DNA of 64,000 nucleotides from an uncultured Lachnospiraceae bacterium (GTDB lineage: Bacteria; Bacillota; Clostridia; Lachnospirales; Lachnospiraceae). How positions within the stretch are numbered: position 1 is the stretch's first letter; each line of letters opens with the position of its first letter. The stretch lies in the NCBI GenBank assembly GCA_910587715.1, contig CAJUMV010000007.1, forward strand, positions 1 to 64,000. Direction: 5' to 3'. The position numbers and the translations under genes are program-made. Below the pieces are notes generated by a model. It made no database searches, was not told the DNA's origin, and saw only the letters and a program-made list of their open reading frames with translations. This document shows positions 16,973-26,770 of the stretch, piece after piece.

Positions 16973-19516
16973 ATGCGTCATAAAACAATTCGTTTTCTGA
17001 TTGTCAGTCTCATTATTGTAGTTTTACTGTGCGGTGGCGCTTTCTTTTTGCAAGTGAAGGACATGAACGAAAAGAGCGCCAGAATCATGAATGAGATAGG
17101 GGAAATCTATATGGCGGGCATGAGCGAGCAGACGACGCTGCACTTCGGCACAGTCATGGAGCTTAGGCTGTCGCAGGTGGAGGCGCTTGTGCATGATTTT
17201 GAACCCTATCAGGAAAACGGATATGAGGAGGTACGCGGGCTTTTATCTAAAAACGCGATGGCGAGAGGGTTTGACCGGCTCGCCTTCTATATGGAGGATG
17301 ATACCTTTGACCTTCTGTACGGGGAGACGATTTCGGCGGTGGATTCCACCACGTTCATGAATGCGATTCAGAGCGGCGAGGAGCGCATGATATTGGGGAC
17401 GAACGAGACAGGTGACAATGTAATCCTGCTGAGCGTGCCCATGACATATGAGCTGCCGGACGGCAGGAAAAGCCTCTCCCTTGTGGCAGGATTTCCGGTT
17501 GCATACATAGAAGAAACGCTTTCAACGGAATTATCGGAAGAGATGTTCTATTTTGTCGTTCGAAGGGATGGTCTGATCGTCATACAAAGCGATGAGGAGA
17601 ATGACAGCAATTATTTCCAAAAAGTCGAAAAACATTTTAGGAGCGTAGAAGCGAATGCGGAGATGGAGCATGAGCTGACGGCTTACATAGAGGGGGTGAA
17701 CGCCGCCATGGCGAAGGGCGAGGACTACGCGAAGGAATTGTTCTTAAAGGACGGCAGGCGGCAGGTGTACTGTAAGAGCCTGCCCCATTCGGAGTGGTAT
17801 CTGATTCTTTCCATGCCCTACAATAATCTGGATGAAACCATTGATAGTTTTGGGAACGAGTGGGCTGCCACCGCATTAAAGAACGGTGTATTCATCCTTT
17901 CCCTGTTCGTAATCGTATTTATCTGTTATATCCAGATGACCAAGCGGCAGGTCAGGGAGATAGAGGAGGTGCGGGATACCGCCGAGCGTGCGAACCGGGC
18001 GAAGAGCGAGTTTCTCTCTAACATGAGCCACGACATCCGAACGCCCATGAACGGGATTATCGGCATGACGGAGATTGCCATAGCGAATATAGACAATCCC
18101 ACAAAAGTGAGATCCTGCCTGCAGAAAATTTCCGCATCCGGGAAGCACCTGCTGGGACTCATCAACAACGTGCTGGATATGTCCAAAATGGAGAGCGGCA
18201 AGCTGATTTTAAATGCGGAGCAGATTCTGCTGCCGGAGCTGATACACGGCGTGGTCAATATTATCCTTCCCAGCACGCAGGAAAAGAACCAGCGGTTTGA
18301 CCTTCATGTGCACGATATTATCGCGGAAAATGTGTGGGGCGACAGCGTGCGGCTGAACCAGGTGTTACATAATCTTTTGGAAAATGCGGTCAGGTTTACC
18401 CCGGAGGGCGGCAATATCCAGATGGATGTGTACCAGATGCCGTCGGATAAGGGGGCGGTTTACGTGCAAACCCATTTGATTGTCAGCGACAACGGCATCG
18501 GTATGAGCGAGGAGTTCCAGAAAAAGCTTTTTGAAGCTTTTTCCCGTGAGGATAACGATCGTATCCAGCAGATTCATGGGGCGGGGCTGGGCTTAAGCAT
18601 CACCAGGCATATCATTGAGGCGATGGGCGGCACTATTTTGGTGGAGAGCGAGCAGGGGAAAGGCAGCAGCTTCCATGTGTCGTTACACATGGAGACGGCG
18701 CTTCTGCCTGAGGAGGCGATGGATGTTCCTTCCTGGAGAACGCTTGTTATCGATGACGACGAGGTTTTCTGCGACTGTACGCTGGCGACGCTGGAATCCA
18801 TCGGCATTCATGCAAAACGCGCCCTGAGCGGACAGACCGCCTTGCAGATGATGGAGGAAGCGCACCAAAAAGGCAGGGACTATGAGGTGATTCTTGCGGA
18901 CTGGCGGCTGCCCGGCATGGACGGTATTGAGGTGGCGCGTGAAATCCGCAAAATATATGGCGATGCGCCGCATATCCTGATGATTTCAGCCGCTGATAAC
19001 AGCGATATCGAAGAGCGAGCCAAACAGGCAGGCGTGGATGCCTTTATCGTTAAGCCGTTGTTTAAATCTACATTATACTATAATCTGAATAAGCTTAAAG
19101 AAGAGCAGGCGTCGGAGAATGCGCCTGCCGCGTTTGACGGCGAACGCATTCTGGTGGCGGAGGACAATGAGCTGAACTGGGAAATTGCGAGCGCGCTGCT
19201 TTCCGGTATCGGACTGGCTCCTGAACACGCGGAAAACGGCAGGGAGTGTGTGGATATGCTGACACGGTCGCCGGAAGGCTTTTATCAGGCGATCCTGATG
19301 GATATCCGTATGCCGGTTATGAACGGACTGGAAGCAGCCGCTGTCATACGGGCGCTGGAGCGCGAGGACGCGAAGGTGATTCCGATTATTGCCGTGAGCG
19401 CCGACGCTTTTTCAGACGACATACAAAGATGTATCGACTGCGGGATGGACGACCACACCTCAAAGCCGATCGACGTGGGAAGGGTGGCGGAACTGCTGCG
19501 GAAATACATGAGATAA
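16973..19516 (+). CDS. Hybrid sensor histidine kinase with two receiver domains
   Basis: 847 residues. Order: N-terminal membrane helix (8-27), extracytoplasmic sensor of about 280 residues (dCache-like), second helix (about 302-322), histidine kinase dimerisation domain with NMSHDIRTPMNG (His near 352), ATPase domain with NLLENAVRF, DNGIG and GAGLGLS, then receiver 1 (Asp near 643 in ADWRLPGMDG) and receiver 2 (Asp near 776 in MDIRMPVMNG, with KPID Lys). There is no output domain or separate regulator beside it. ATG follows GGGAGGGGG. It probably senses an external small molecule in concert with the adjacent chemoreceptor, which is inference. Confidence 0.88.
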   Translation: MRHKTIRFLIVSLIIVVLLCGGAFFLQVKDMNEKSARIMNEIGEIYMAGMSEQTTLHFGTVMELRLSQVEALVHDFEPYQENGYEEVRGLLSKNAMARGFDRLAFYMEDDTFDLLYGETISAVDSTTFMNAIQSGEERMILGTNETGDNVILLSVPMTYELPDGRKSLSLVAGFPVAYIEETLSTELSEEMFYFVVRRDGLIVIQSDEENDSNYFQKVEKHFRSVEANAEMEHELTAYIEGVNAAMAKGEDYAKELFLKDGRRQVYCKSLPHSEWYLILSMPYNNLDETIDSFGNEWAATALKNGVFILSLFVIVFICYIQMTKRQVREIEEVRDTAERANRAKSEFLSNMSHDIRTPMNGIIGMTEIAIANIDNPTKVRSCLQKISASGKHLLGLINNVLDMSKMESGKLILNAEQILLPELIHGVVNIILPSTQEKNQRFDLHVHDIIAENVWGDSVRLNQVLHNLLENAVRFTPEGGNIQMDVYQMPSDKGAVYVQTHLIVSDNGIGMSEEFQKKLFEAFSREDNDRIQQIHGAGLGLSITRHIIEAMGGTILVESEQGKGSSFHVSLHMETALLPEEAMDVPSWRTLVIDDDEVFCDCTLATLESIGIHAKRALSGQTALQMMEEAHQKGRDYEVILADWRLPGMDGIEVAREIRKIYGDAPHILMISAADNSDIEERAKQAGVDAFIVKPLFKSTLYYNLNKLKEEQASENAPAAFDGERILVAEDNELNWEIASALLSGIGLAPEHAENGRECVDMLTRSPEGFYQAILMDIRMPVMNGLEAAAVIRALEREDAKVIPIIAVSADAFSDDIQRCIDCGMDDHTSKPIDVGRVAELLRKYMR

Positions 19517-19910
19517 AGAATAGACTGTTGCGCGGAATTTCACTGTTTTTTGCGCTTTTTTTCAAGTGGGAGGGGTAAATTGTTTACTGGAAATAAGACA
19601 ACAAAATGCTGATTAGCGATTTTTACACATATGAGTAGTTTTTGTGTGGATTTTTTGGTAAAAAGTGCTATAATTGAAAGGGTAAAAAGCAAATTCAGAC
19701 AGAAGTACGGGGAATTGTCGGTTTTCTATGTGAAGATATACAGCGTTTATCTATTCTCGACTATACAGCCGTAGGATGAGCGAGGTAGTGACAGTTTTAT
19801 TTCATGTCTGATCGTTTGCCACAAGTCGGATCGAGGTCTTGGCGGACGGAAGAGTTTTGACAGGCAGAAAAGGCTTTGGACGGTTCTATGGCGTGTAGGA
19901 GGGAGTAGTA
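19517..19910 (+). promoter_or_regulatory. Intergenic region with promoter and long leader of the chemoreceptor gene
   Basis: An extended -10 box TGCTATAAT (19666-19674) predicts transcription from about 19682, which would leave a leader of roughly 230 bases before ATG 19911. The leader contains several short inverted segments. I looked for c-di-GMP and other common riboswitch cores and found no convincing match. AGGAGGGAG precedes the start codon. Confidence 0.4.
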
Positions 19911-21620
19911 ATGAGTGAAAAATTGAATAAGTATCGGATTAAAGAACGTCTGGTGCGCGGCTTTGAGATCGCATCCGGGATTCCGGCGGCGGTGGCGGCG
20001 GTAGCGCTGGTCGCCATGATTATTGTGGCGATGAGGTATTCGAACGCGCTGAAGGTTTACGGGTTTGCGCAGGGCGATGTGGGTAAGGCGATGACCTACT
20101 TCGCAGAATCGAGATCGACGATGCGCGGCGTTATCGGTTATGATGACGAAGCTGTGATAGAGAGTCTGAAGGTTTCGCACACGGAGAGCATAGAGAATTT
20201 CACTTCCAGCTTTGAGGCGTTGGAAAAGGCTATGGTGTCCGAGGAGAACAAGAAGGTGTATGCGGATATCAGCTCCAAGCTGCCTGCTTACTGGGCGCTT
20301 GACAGTGAAATTATCACGCAGGGCGGCGTCACGGACAGAGAGCAGTGCGCGATCGCGCAGGCGCGGGCGATTAATGAGCTGGCTCCGCTCTATGAGGATA
20401 TTAACGACGACCTGATTGAGATTATGGATATCAAGGTGGATCGCGGAAACAACACATCCACGATACTGACAGTTGTATGTATCGTACTTGGGATTGCGAT
20501 TACGGTGATTATCCTGATAGCGATTTTCACATCTATTAAGCTTGGCAGAAATATAGCAGAAAATATTTCCGCACCGTTGAGTCAGTTGAGTGACAGACTG
20601 GAGCTGTTTGCAGAGGGTGACCTGTCCACGCCGTTCCCGGAGACGCAGTCGGATGACGAAGTGGCGGATATCATCGCTTCAGCGAAGGATATGTCGGAGA
20701 CGCTTATTTTTGTCATCTATGATTTGGAATATATTTTGGGTGAGATGTCCAATTCCAATTTTGTCATCCGCTCAAAAGACAGCGAGCGTTATAAAGGTGA
20801 GTTCCGCCAGATATTCGATTCTCTGAAGCAGCTGCGGGACAATATGGTCGATACGCTCCGCTATATCGGGATGTCCTCGGAGCAGGTTTCCGCAGGCTCC
20901 TCCAATCTTGCCGATACCTCCCAGAGCTTGGCTGAGGGAGCGACGGAGCAGGCGGGCGCGGTGCAGGAGCTGCACGCGACGATTACGACGATTTCAGAGG
21001 CGGCAAGGACGGCGGCGGCTTCTGCAGAGGACGCTTACAGGCAGTCGCAGGAATATGCGAATGTGGCGGAACGCAGCAGTGGCGATATGAATGAAATGGT
21101 GGAGGCTATGAGCCGCATCAGCGAGGCTTCCCATAAAATTGGAAATATCATTTCGGAAATTGAAAATATTGCGTCAGAGACAAATATGCTTTCCCTGAAT
21201 GCGTCTATCGAGGCGGCGAGAGCAGGAGAAGCAGGTCGCGGGTTCTCTGTGGTGGCAGACCAGATCAGGCAGCTTGCGGAGCAGAGCAGTAAGTCTGCTG
21301 TGGACACCAGAGCGCTGATTGAGGGCACCATGAGAGAGGTCGAGAACGGCAATAAGGTGGCGGAGCGCGCGGTTGAGTCGCTGGCGATTGTAGTGGAAGG
21401 AATCAGGAAGGTAGCGGATTCTTCCAAGGAGCTGAGCACGATTTCTTCGAACCAGATGGCGACCATGAAAGAGGCGGAGCTGGGCGTAGACCAGATTTCG
21501 GACGTTATTCAGACAAACGCGGCGGTGGCGGAAGAGTCGTCGGCTACCAGCGAGGAGTTGTCCGCGCAGGCGGTTTCCTTAGACGAATTGATTGCGAAGT
21601 TCGAATTGCCGGAGAAGTAA
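19911..21620 (+). CDS. Methyl-accepting chemotaxis protein
   Basis: 569 residues. Membrane helix about 22-42, a helical extracytoplasmic sensor of about 140 residues, second helix about 185-208, HAMP region, and a long signalling domain with the hairpin tip [20 protein letters not shown] (about 428-447). The tip sequence is the CheA/CheW contact of chemoreceptors. No che genes are in the window. The sensor lacks an obvious Cache fold and looks like a four-helix bundle. Confidence 0.9.
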   Translation: MSEKLNKYRIKERLVRGFEIASGIPAAVAAVALVAMIIVAMRYSNALKVYGFAQGDVGKAMTYFAESRSTMRGVIGYDDEAVIESLKVSHTESIENFTSSFEALEKAMVSEENKKVYADISSKLPAYWALDSEIITQGGVTDREQCAIAQARAINELAPLYEDINDDLIEIMDIKVDRGNNTSTILTVVCIVLGIAITVIILIAIFTSIKLGRNIAENISAPLSQLSDRLELFAEGDLSTPFPETQSDDEVADIIASAKDMSETLIFVIYDLEYILGEMSNSNFVIRSKDSERYKGEFRQIFDSLKQLRDNMVDTLRYIGMSSEQVSAGSSNLADTSQSLAEGATEQAGAVQELHATITTISEAARTAAASAEDAYRQSQEYANVAERSSGDMNEMVEAMSRISEASHKIGNIISEIENIASETNMLSLNASIEAARAGEAGRGFSVVADQIRQLAEQSSKSAVDTRALIEGTMREVENGNKVAERAVESLAIVVEGIRKVADSSKELSTISSNQMATMKEAELGVDQISDVIQTNAAVAEESSATSEELSAQAVSLDELIAKFELPEK

Positions 21621-21658
21621 GGTTTCAAAGAGAGAGAAGGTTATATACATATAAAAGT

Positions 21659-21699
21659 GGAGGATGGAATCAGGGTGTGTCCTGTTTCCATCCTCCTTT
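21659..21699. terminator. Bidirectional terminator
   Basis: GGAGGATGGAA (21659-21669) pairs with TTCCATCCTCC (21686-21696), followed by TTTCC. It separates the converging chemoreceptor and GH31 genes. Confidence 0.7.
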
Positions 21700-21714
21700 C
21701 CATGCATAAGCAGG

Positions 21715-23742
21715 TCAAGCCATGCGCTCGAACACCGGCATATAGTCAATCGGCGCGTCCACACTGACACGGCATCCGCCCTCAAAGACTTCGTTCGTGG
21801 AAGTCAGCTTCCACTTTCCGGCGGGGAGATAGACCTCGCGCTTCCACTCGTTTAGGTGCAGAATCGGCGCCACGAGGAACCGATCGCCGAACATATACTG
21901 ATCTTCCGTCTCCCAGCACTTTTCATCCTCCGGAAACTCGTAGAACATGGTGCGCAGCAGCGGGGAGCCGTTCTCGTGCGCTTCTTCATACAGCTTTTTG
22001 ATATAATCATGCAGCAAGATGCGCACATCGTAATATTTTTTCATAATGGCGTAATTGTCTTCTCCATAGCTCCACAGTTCGTTGGGCTGTCCGGTATGGA
22101 GATAGCCGCCGCCCCAGTCGCGATCGTCAAGCGGCGGGATATTGTAGGGACCTCTGTCGCCGTGCATACGCAGCACGGGAGAGTATACGGCGAACTGATA
22201 CCAGCGGATTAGGAGCTGTCTAAAATCCGGGTCATTCACATCATCGGTCATAAAGCCGCCGATATCCGTCGTCCACCACGGGATGCCTGCCAATCCCATA
22301 TTCAGACCGCACTGAATCTGGTCGCTGAACGCCTCAAAGGTGCTGGGCACATCCCCTGACCATACCACATTGCCGTATTTTTGGGAGCCTGCCCACGCGC
22401 AGCGCAGGAGATTTACCACCGGTTCCTTCTGCAGCTTGCTCATTTCGTCATAGAACACACGGCTGTAAAGCTGGGGGTAAAGGTTGCTCACCGCCAGCGC
22501 GGGACCTTCAAAATAGCGGTAGTTTTCAAAGTCGTATACACCGTAATCAGGCTCGGAGTTGTCCAGCCAGAAGGCGTCGATGCCGTAGTCGTAATAATTC
22601 TTTTTGCATACGTCCCACACATATTTGCGGGCTTCGGGATTGAAGGGGTCGATTTCCACGCAGTCGCCCTGGAAATCGTAGGTTTGTGCCGCGCCGCGCT
22701 CTGTCCTGATGAGAAGACCGCGCTCCATCATGGGAGCGAAGTTCTCGCTCTTGCGGTCCACGGAAGGCCATACGGATACGATCACTTTAATGCCCATGCT
22801 ATGCAGCTCATCCACCATAGCCTTCGGGTCGGGCCAGTATTTTTTGTCAAACTTCCAGTCGCCCTGTACCGTCCAGTGGAAGAAGTCGATGACAATCTGA
22901 TCGATTTTGATGCCCTCTTTCTGATACTGGCGTGCGACCTCCAGCACTTCCTCCTGCGTGCGGTAGCGCAGCTTACACTGCCACAGCCCCATTAAATCTT
23001 CGGGGAACATCTCCGCGCGCCCCGTAACGGCGGTGTAGTTCTCGACAATCTGCTTCGGTGTGTCTGCCGCCGTAATCCAGTAATCCATCTCTTTCGTGGC
23101 GCGGGCAATCCATTCCGTGTAGTTTTTGCCGAAGCTGACGCGTCCCACGGCAGGGTTGTTCCAGAGAAAACCGTAGCCGAGGGAAGAAACGGCGAAAGGC
23201 ACGGAAATCTGGGAGTTGCGCTGTGCAAGCTCTAAGACGCAGCCCTTTAAGTCCAGACAATCCTGCTGGTACTGTCCCATGCCGAAGAGTTTTTCCTTTT
23301 TTATGCTCTCGAATTTTACGTTCAGGGAATATTCGCTGCCGCCGATTATGCCCTTCCATTCCCGGTTTACTACTTTCAGGCAGCGGCTTTCTCTGGAGAG
23401 CGTGCCGTCGTAGTAGCGGAAATATTCCTGAAGAATCATGTTATCATCCCGGTAGAAGGTGATAATGCCCGCGAAGTTGACAACGGCTTTGAGGCGGCCG
23501 TTTACAATGGAAGCGATCGGACGCTTGTCGATGGTGCCGTCCCCTACCCAGTGGTCTTCCTCCGCAATGGTAATCTGTGTGTCACATTTTTCGACTGTCT
23601 CGGTCAATGCCAAGATGTTTCCCGTGAATTTCGGTGACATGGCAGCACGCACCCGGAAGGAATCCTTTCCCCATGGTTCAATCCGCAGGGTTTCCCCCGC
23701 GCGGCGGCATATGAGCGCGCCGTTTTCCTTTTCAAATGTCAT
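21715..23742 (-). CDS. Glycoside hydrolase family 31 (alpha-xylosidase/alpha-glucosidase-like)
   Basis: 675 residues, cytoplasmic (no signal peptide). An N-terminal beta-sandwich precedes a TIM barrel with QVVIDFFHW-like and FWLDNSEPDYG (nucleophile Asp near 395), followed by GSQKYGNVVWSGDV and RMHGDRGPY, which are GH31 barrel motifs. Known GH31 activities include alpha-xylosidase, alpha-glucosidase and alpha-galactosaminidase; the sequence alone does not settle which. Start at 23742 fits AGGAGG upstream. A divergent AraC regulator gene suggests sugar-responsive control. Confidence 0.85.
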   Translation of the reverse strand: MTFEKENGALICRRAGETLRIEPWGKDSFRVRAAMSPKFTGNILALTETVEKCDTQITIAEEDHWVGDGTIDKRPIASIVNGRLKAVVNFAGIITFYRDDNMILQEYFRYYDGTLSRESRCLKVVNREWKGIIGGSEYSLNVKFESIKKEKLFGMGQYQQDCLDLKGCVLELAQRNSQISVPFAVSSLGYGFLWNNPAVGRVSFGKNYTEWIARATKEMDYWITAADTPKQIVENYTAVTGRAEMFPEDLMGLWQCKLRYRTQEEVLEVARQYQKEGIKIDQIVIDFFHWTVQGDWKFDKKYWPDPKAMVDELHSMGIKVIVSVWPSVDRKSENFAPMMERGLLIRTERGAAQTYDFQGDCVEIDPFNPEARKYVWDVCKKNYYDYGIDAFWLDNSEPDYGVYDFENYRYFEGPALAVSNLYPQLYSRVFYDEMSKLQKEPVVNLLRCAWAGSQKYGNVVWSGDVPSTFEAFSDQIQCGLNMGLAGIPWWTTDIGGFMTDDVNDPDFRQLLIRWYQFAVYSPVLRMHGDRGPYNIPPLDDRDWGGGYLHTGQPNELWSYGEDNYAIMKKYYDVRILLHDYIKKLYEEAHENGSPLLRTMFYEFPEDEKCWETEDQYMFGDRFLVAPILHLNEWKREVYLPAGKWKLTSTNEVFEGGCRVSVDAPIDYMPVFERMA

Positions 23743-24010
23743 AATCTGCCTCCTTTTCTTTTCCTTATTCTGTGTCGTATTGCTGTAAAAAACTACATTT
23801 CCGTTCCGTTTCCGCAAGTCTTATCAGGAAGATTGAGAAATACGGGCTATAATAGTATAATATTATTATTGAGATGGAAAATTCTATTAAAATACTGCTC
23901 TGTAATGATACTATTCTATCATACATATAAAAATGGAAAAACACCGGGAGTTGAGGGTGAGAGCGGGGAACGTTTGGGATAGCAAACAGAGAGAAAAAGG
24001 GAGAACGATT

Positions 24011-24910
24011 ATGACACCGGACAGAGAGACGCTGGAAAAGAGACAGCACAGCACTACATGGATGCCATACAGTTATTACGAGTGCAGGCTGCCAGAATGG
24101 TTTATAAACGTGCCCATGCACTGGCATGGTGAATTTGAGCTGATTCATGTTCTGCAGGGCAGGGGGGAGTTTATCTGCGGCAGTCAGAAGCTGGAGGCGG
24201 GAGAGGGGGAGTTCTTGCTGATACCGCCGAATATGCTGCACGCCGCCTACCTGTGCGGGGAGCAGAAGCTCATATATGGTGCTCTTGTGTTCAGCCCTGC
24301 CATGCTGGGTATGGGCAGCGGCGATCGTTGTAACAATGAGTGTATCCGCCCGATTGTAAAGGGAACTATCCGCATGAATGTCTGTATCCGCAAGGATGGG
24401 ACTGTTTATGAACAGGCGGGGGCTGTGGCGGAACGGATTTTTACCTGCGTGCACGAAAATTCTGCCCGTGCGGATTTGCTTTTAAAGAGCGAGCTGCTGC
24501 GCCTGATCTGGATTCTGGAGGAGAGCGGGGAGATTATTTTTGAACAGGACGGCATGGAGGGGGAGACGGAGAGTATCCGACCCGCGCTGGAATATATGGC
24601 GCAAAATTTCCGGGAGGAAATAACGGTGGAAGAGCTGGCGGAACGGGTGCATCTAAGCAAGAGTCATTTTATGAGGTGTTTCCGAAAGGCGGTGGGAATC
24701 GGCGCCATCGAGCATCTGACTCAGCTTCGGATTCGCGTCGCCTGTGAGATGTTAAGCGACGGTATGGAACAGATAGCGGATATCGCTTTTGCCTGCGGCT
24801 ACAGCAATCTTTCCAACTTTAACAGGCAGTTTTTAAAAAGAGTCGGATGCTCCCCGAAGGAATATCGCAGGCGCAATCAGCCGGCTGTTTTAAAGCATCT
24901 GGATGATTGA
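24011..24910 (+). CDS. AraC family transcriptional regulator
   Basis: 299 residues. An N-terminal cupin-like sensing domain (HWHGEFELIHVLQGRG, residues about 37-52) is followed by a C-terminal pair of helix-turn-helix motifs (ITVEELAERVHLSKSHFMRCF and IADIAFACGYSNLSNFNRQF). It lies head-to-head with the GH31 gene over a 268-base spacer and probably controls it. Start chosen at 24011 because of GGGAGAACG. Confidence 0.85.
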   Translation: MTPDRETLEKRQHSTTWMPYSYYECRLPEWFINVPMHWHGEFELIHVLQGRGEFICGSQKLEAGEGEFLLIPPNMLHAAYLCGEQKLIYGALVFSPAMLGMGSGDRCNNECIRPIVKGTIRMNVCIRKDGTVYEQAGAVAERIFTCVHENSARADLLLKSELLRLIWILEESGEIIFEQDGMEGETESIRPALEYMAQNFREEITVEELAERVHLSKSHFMRCFRKAVGIGAIEHLTQLRIRVACEMLSDGMEQIADIAFACGYSNLSNFNRQFLKRVGCSPKEYRRRNQPAVLKHLDD

Positions 24911-24911
24911 A

Positions 24912-24953
24912 TAGACTTTGCATCTGAGATATGCTATACTCATATTGTAACAA
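24912..24953 (+). promoter_or_regulatory. Promoter with conserved downstream GTAACAA box
   Basis: TAGACT (24912-24917), 17 bases, TATACT (24935-24940, with TG extension), then GTAACAA starting 12 bases after the -10 start. The same -10 to GTAACAA spacing occurs at 45612-45630 ahead of the paralogous gene. Confidence 0.5.
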
Positions 24954-24992
24954 CGAAAGCCATAGCCGCAATATAGAAAGCAGGTGAAATAT

Positions 24993-25184
24993 ATGCCAAA
25001 TGGTCTTGAAATTGCAAAAGCAGCAATTGATGATTTTAAAAAAATTCAGGATTATATGATCATTGCAAAAGAGGAAAATGCTACAAGAACGTATGAAAAA
25101 TTGAAAGATGAATATCTTTCCTTAAAAGCGATCTTACAAGTGGCAGGTGTCAATCTTACAGATATTGATAAAATCAAAGAGTGA
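24993..25184 (+). CDS. 63-residue conserved helical protein, paralog 1
   Basis: A small, charged, helical protein with no membrane segment, motif IAKEENA, and C-terminus GVNLTDIDKIKE. It shares about 40 of 63 residues with the protein at 45666-45857, and both start MPNG behind GAAAGCAGGTGA. It precedes purF by 127 bases with a hairpin between them. I do not recognise the family; a small regulatory or scaffold protein is possible but not shown. Confidence 0.8.
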   Translation: MPNGLEIAKAAIDDFKKIQDYMIIAKEENATRTYEKLKDEYLSLKAILQVAGVNLTDIDKIKE

Positions 25185-25246
25185 TTGGAGATTCAAAAAA
25201 GAACACTGGAAAAACCAATCTGCCTGTGGTAGAATAAACACGTTGG

Positions 25247-25286
25247 GACAAAGAAGTCTGAAAGGGTTTCTTTGTCTCTTTCTTTA
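25247..25286 (+). terminator. Terminator-like hairpin between small gene and purF
   Basis: GACAAAGAA (25247-25255) pairs with TTCTTTGTC (25268-25276), followed by TCTTTCTTT. It could end the small gene's transcript or set the fraction reaching purF. Confidence 0.5.
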
Positions 25287-25311
25287 TGGATTTGAAAACG
25301 GAGGAGATAAC

Positions 25312-26709
25312 ATGGCTGAGATAAAAGAGGCATGCGGCATATTTGGCATGTACGCTCCGGAGGGGGAGAATGTGGCGCCTTCCCTCTACTACGGACTGAC
25401 GGCGTTACAGCACAGAGGGCAGGAGGCGTGCGGGATGGCGGTTTCCAGAACGGACAAGGAGCGGGGCAACGTCTGCTTTCACAAAAATCTGGGGCTGGTG
25501 AGTGAGGTGCTCACGAAGGAAGCTCTTAATAAGATGGACGGAAATATCGGTCTGGGACATGTGCGCTATTCCACTACGGGGGCGTCTGTGGCGGAGAATG
25601 CCCAGCCGCTTGTGCTTTCCTATATCAAGGGGACACTGGCTCTTGCCCATAACGGCAATCTGATTAACACGCCGGAGTTAAAATGGGAGCTGATTCAGAA
25701 CGGGGCGATTTTCCATACTACCACGGACTCGGAGGTAATCGCTTTCCATATTGCCAGAGAACGGGTGCATTCGGCGACGGTGGAGGAAGCGGTTTACAAG
25801 ACGGCTTTGAAGATAAAGGGAGGCTATGCGCTTGTCATTATGAGTCCCCGAAAACTGATCGGCGTGCGTGACCCTTACGGGTTAAAGCCCTTATCTCTGG
25901 GAAAGCGGGAGGAGACGTTTGTACTTGCCTCGGAGTCCTGTGCGCTGGCAGCCGTTGGAGCGGAATTTGTACGGGATATCCTGCCGGGGGAAGTGGTCAC
26001 GATTTCCGGCGGAAGAATCAGCTCGCAGATGCTGCCGAAAGCAGAGAAGTGCGCCCATTGTATCTTTGAGTATATTTATTTTGCCAGACTGGACAGCACG
26101 ATGGACGGTGTGCGGGTGTACGACGCCCGGATCCGTGCGGGAGAAATGCTGGCGAGAACCTATCCCGTGGAGGCAGATCTGGTGACGGGTGTGCCGGAAT
26201 CGGGGCTGCCCGCGGCGCAGGGTTACGCGAAAGAGAGCGGCATCCCTTTCGGATTGGCATTTTATAAAAACAGCTACATAGGAAGGACTTTCATCAAGCC
26301 CACGCAGACGGAGCGGGAGTCCGCCGTCCGCATGAAGCTTAGTGTGCTGGAATCGGCGGTAAAGGATAAGCGGATCGTGCTGGTGGACGATTCCATTGTG
26401 CGGGGAACGACCATTGCCAACCTGATCCGCATGTTGAAGGAAGCGGGAGCCAGAGAAGTGCATGTGAGAATCAGCTCGCCGCCTTTTCTCTATCCGTGCT
26501 ATTTTGGCACCGACGTGCCCTCCAATTCCCAGCTTATCGCGGCGAACCACAGCGAGGAGGCAATCCGTGAAATGATCGGGGCGGATTCGCTCGGCTATAT
26601 GCGCCGGGAAGATTTGGAGAAAATGGCGGACGGTCTGCCTTTGTGCAAGGCGTGTTTTGACGGCGTTTATCCGATGGACTGCGGCGGGGTGGCAGAAAGA
26701 TGGACATAA
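25312..26709 (+). CDS. purF: Amidophosphoribosyltransferase
   Basis: 465 residues. First committed step of purine synthesis: PRPP plus glutamine to phosphoribosylamine. The N-terminal glutaminase has CGIFGM with Cys8 exposed after removal of a 7-residue propeptide. The PRPP loop is IVLVDDSIVRGTT. Four cysteines in the positions of the B. subtilis [4Fe-4S] enzyme are present (CIFEYIYF, YPCYFG, and LCKACFDG), so it is the oxygen-sensitive iron-sulfur type. It stands alone, apart from other pur genes. Confidence 0.95.
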   Translation: MAEIKEACGIFGMYAPEGENVAPSLYYGLTALQHRGQEACGMAVSRTDKERGNVCFHKNLGLVSEVLTKEALNKMDGNIGLGHVRYSTTGASVAENAQPLVLSYIKGTLALAHNGNLINTPELKWELIQNGAIFHTTTDSEVIAFHIARERVHSATVEEAVYKTALKIKGGYALVIMSPRKLIGVRDPYGLKPLSLGKREETFVLASESCALAAVGAEFVRDILPGEVVTISGGRISSQMLPKAEKCAHCIFEYIYFARLDSTMDGVRVYDARIRAGEMLARTYPVEADLVTGVPESGLPAAQGYAKESGIPFGLAFYKNSYIGRTFIKPTQTERESAVRMKLSVLESAVKDKRIVLVDDSIVRGTTIANLIRMLKEAGAREVHVRISSPPFLYPCYFGTDVPSNSQLIAANHSEEAIREMIGADSLGYMRREDLEKMADGLPLCKACFDGVYPMDCGGVAERWT

Positions 26710-26711
26710 AG

Positions 26712-26750
26712 AAAACAGCCGGAGTGTTTGACGTCAATCCGGCTGTTTTA
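26712..26750. terminator. Bidirectional terminator
   Basis: AAAACAGCCGGA pairs with TCCGGCTGTTTT over a 14-base loop. It lies between the converging purF and kinase genes and has A and T runs on both sides. Confidence 0.85.
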
Positions 26751-26770
26751 ATAAGTTTAGTTATGCAGGC

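Noticed and set aside
19682..19910. A c-di-GMP or similar riboswitch in the chemoreceptor leader
   Set aside because: I could not find the conserved core sequences of the common classes by eye; only a long leader is supported.
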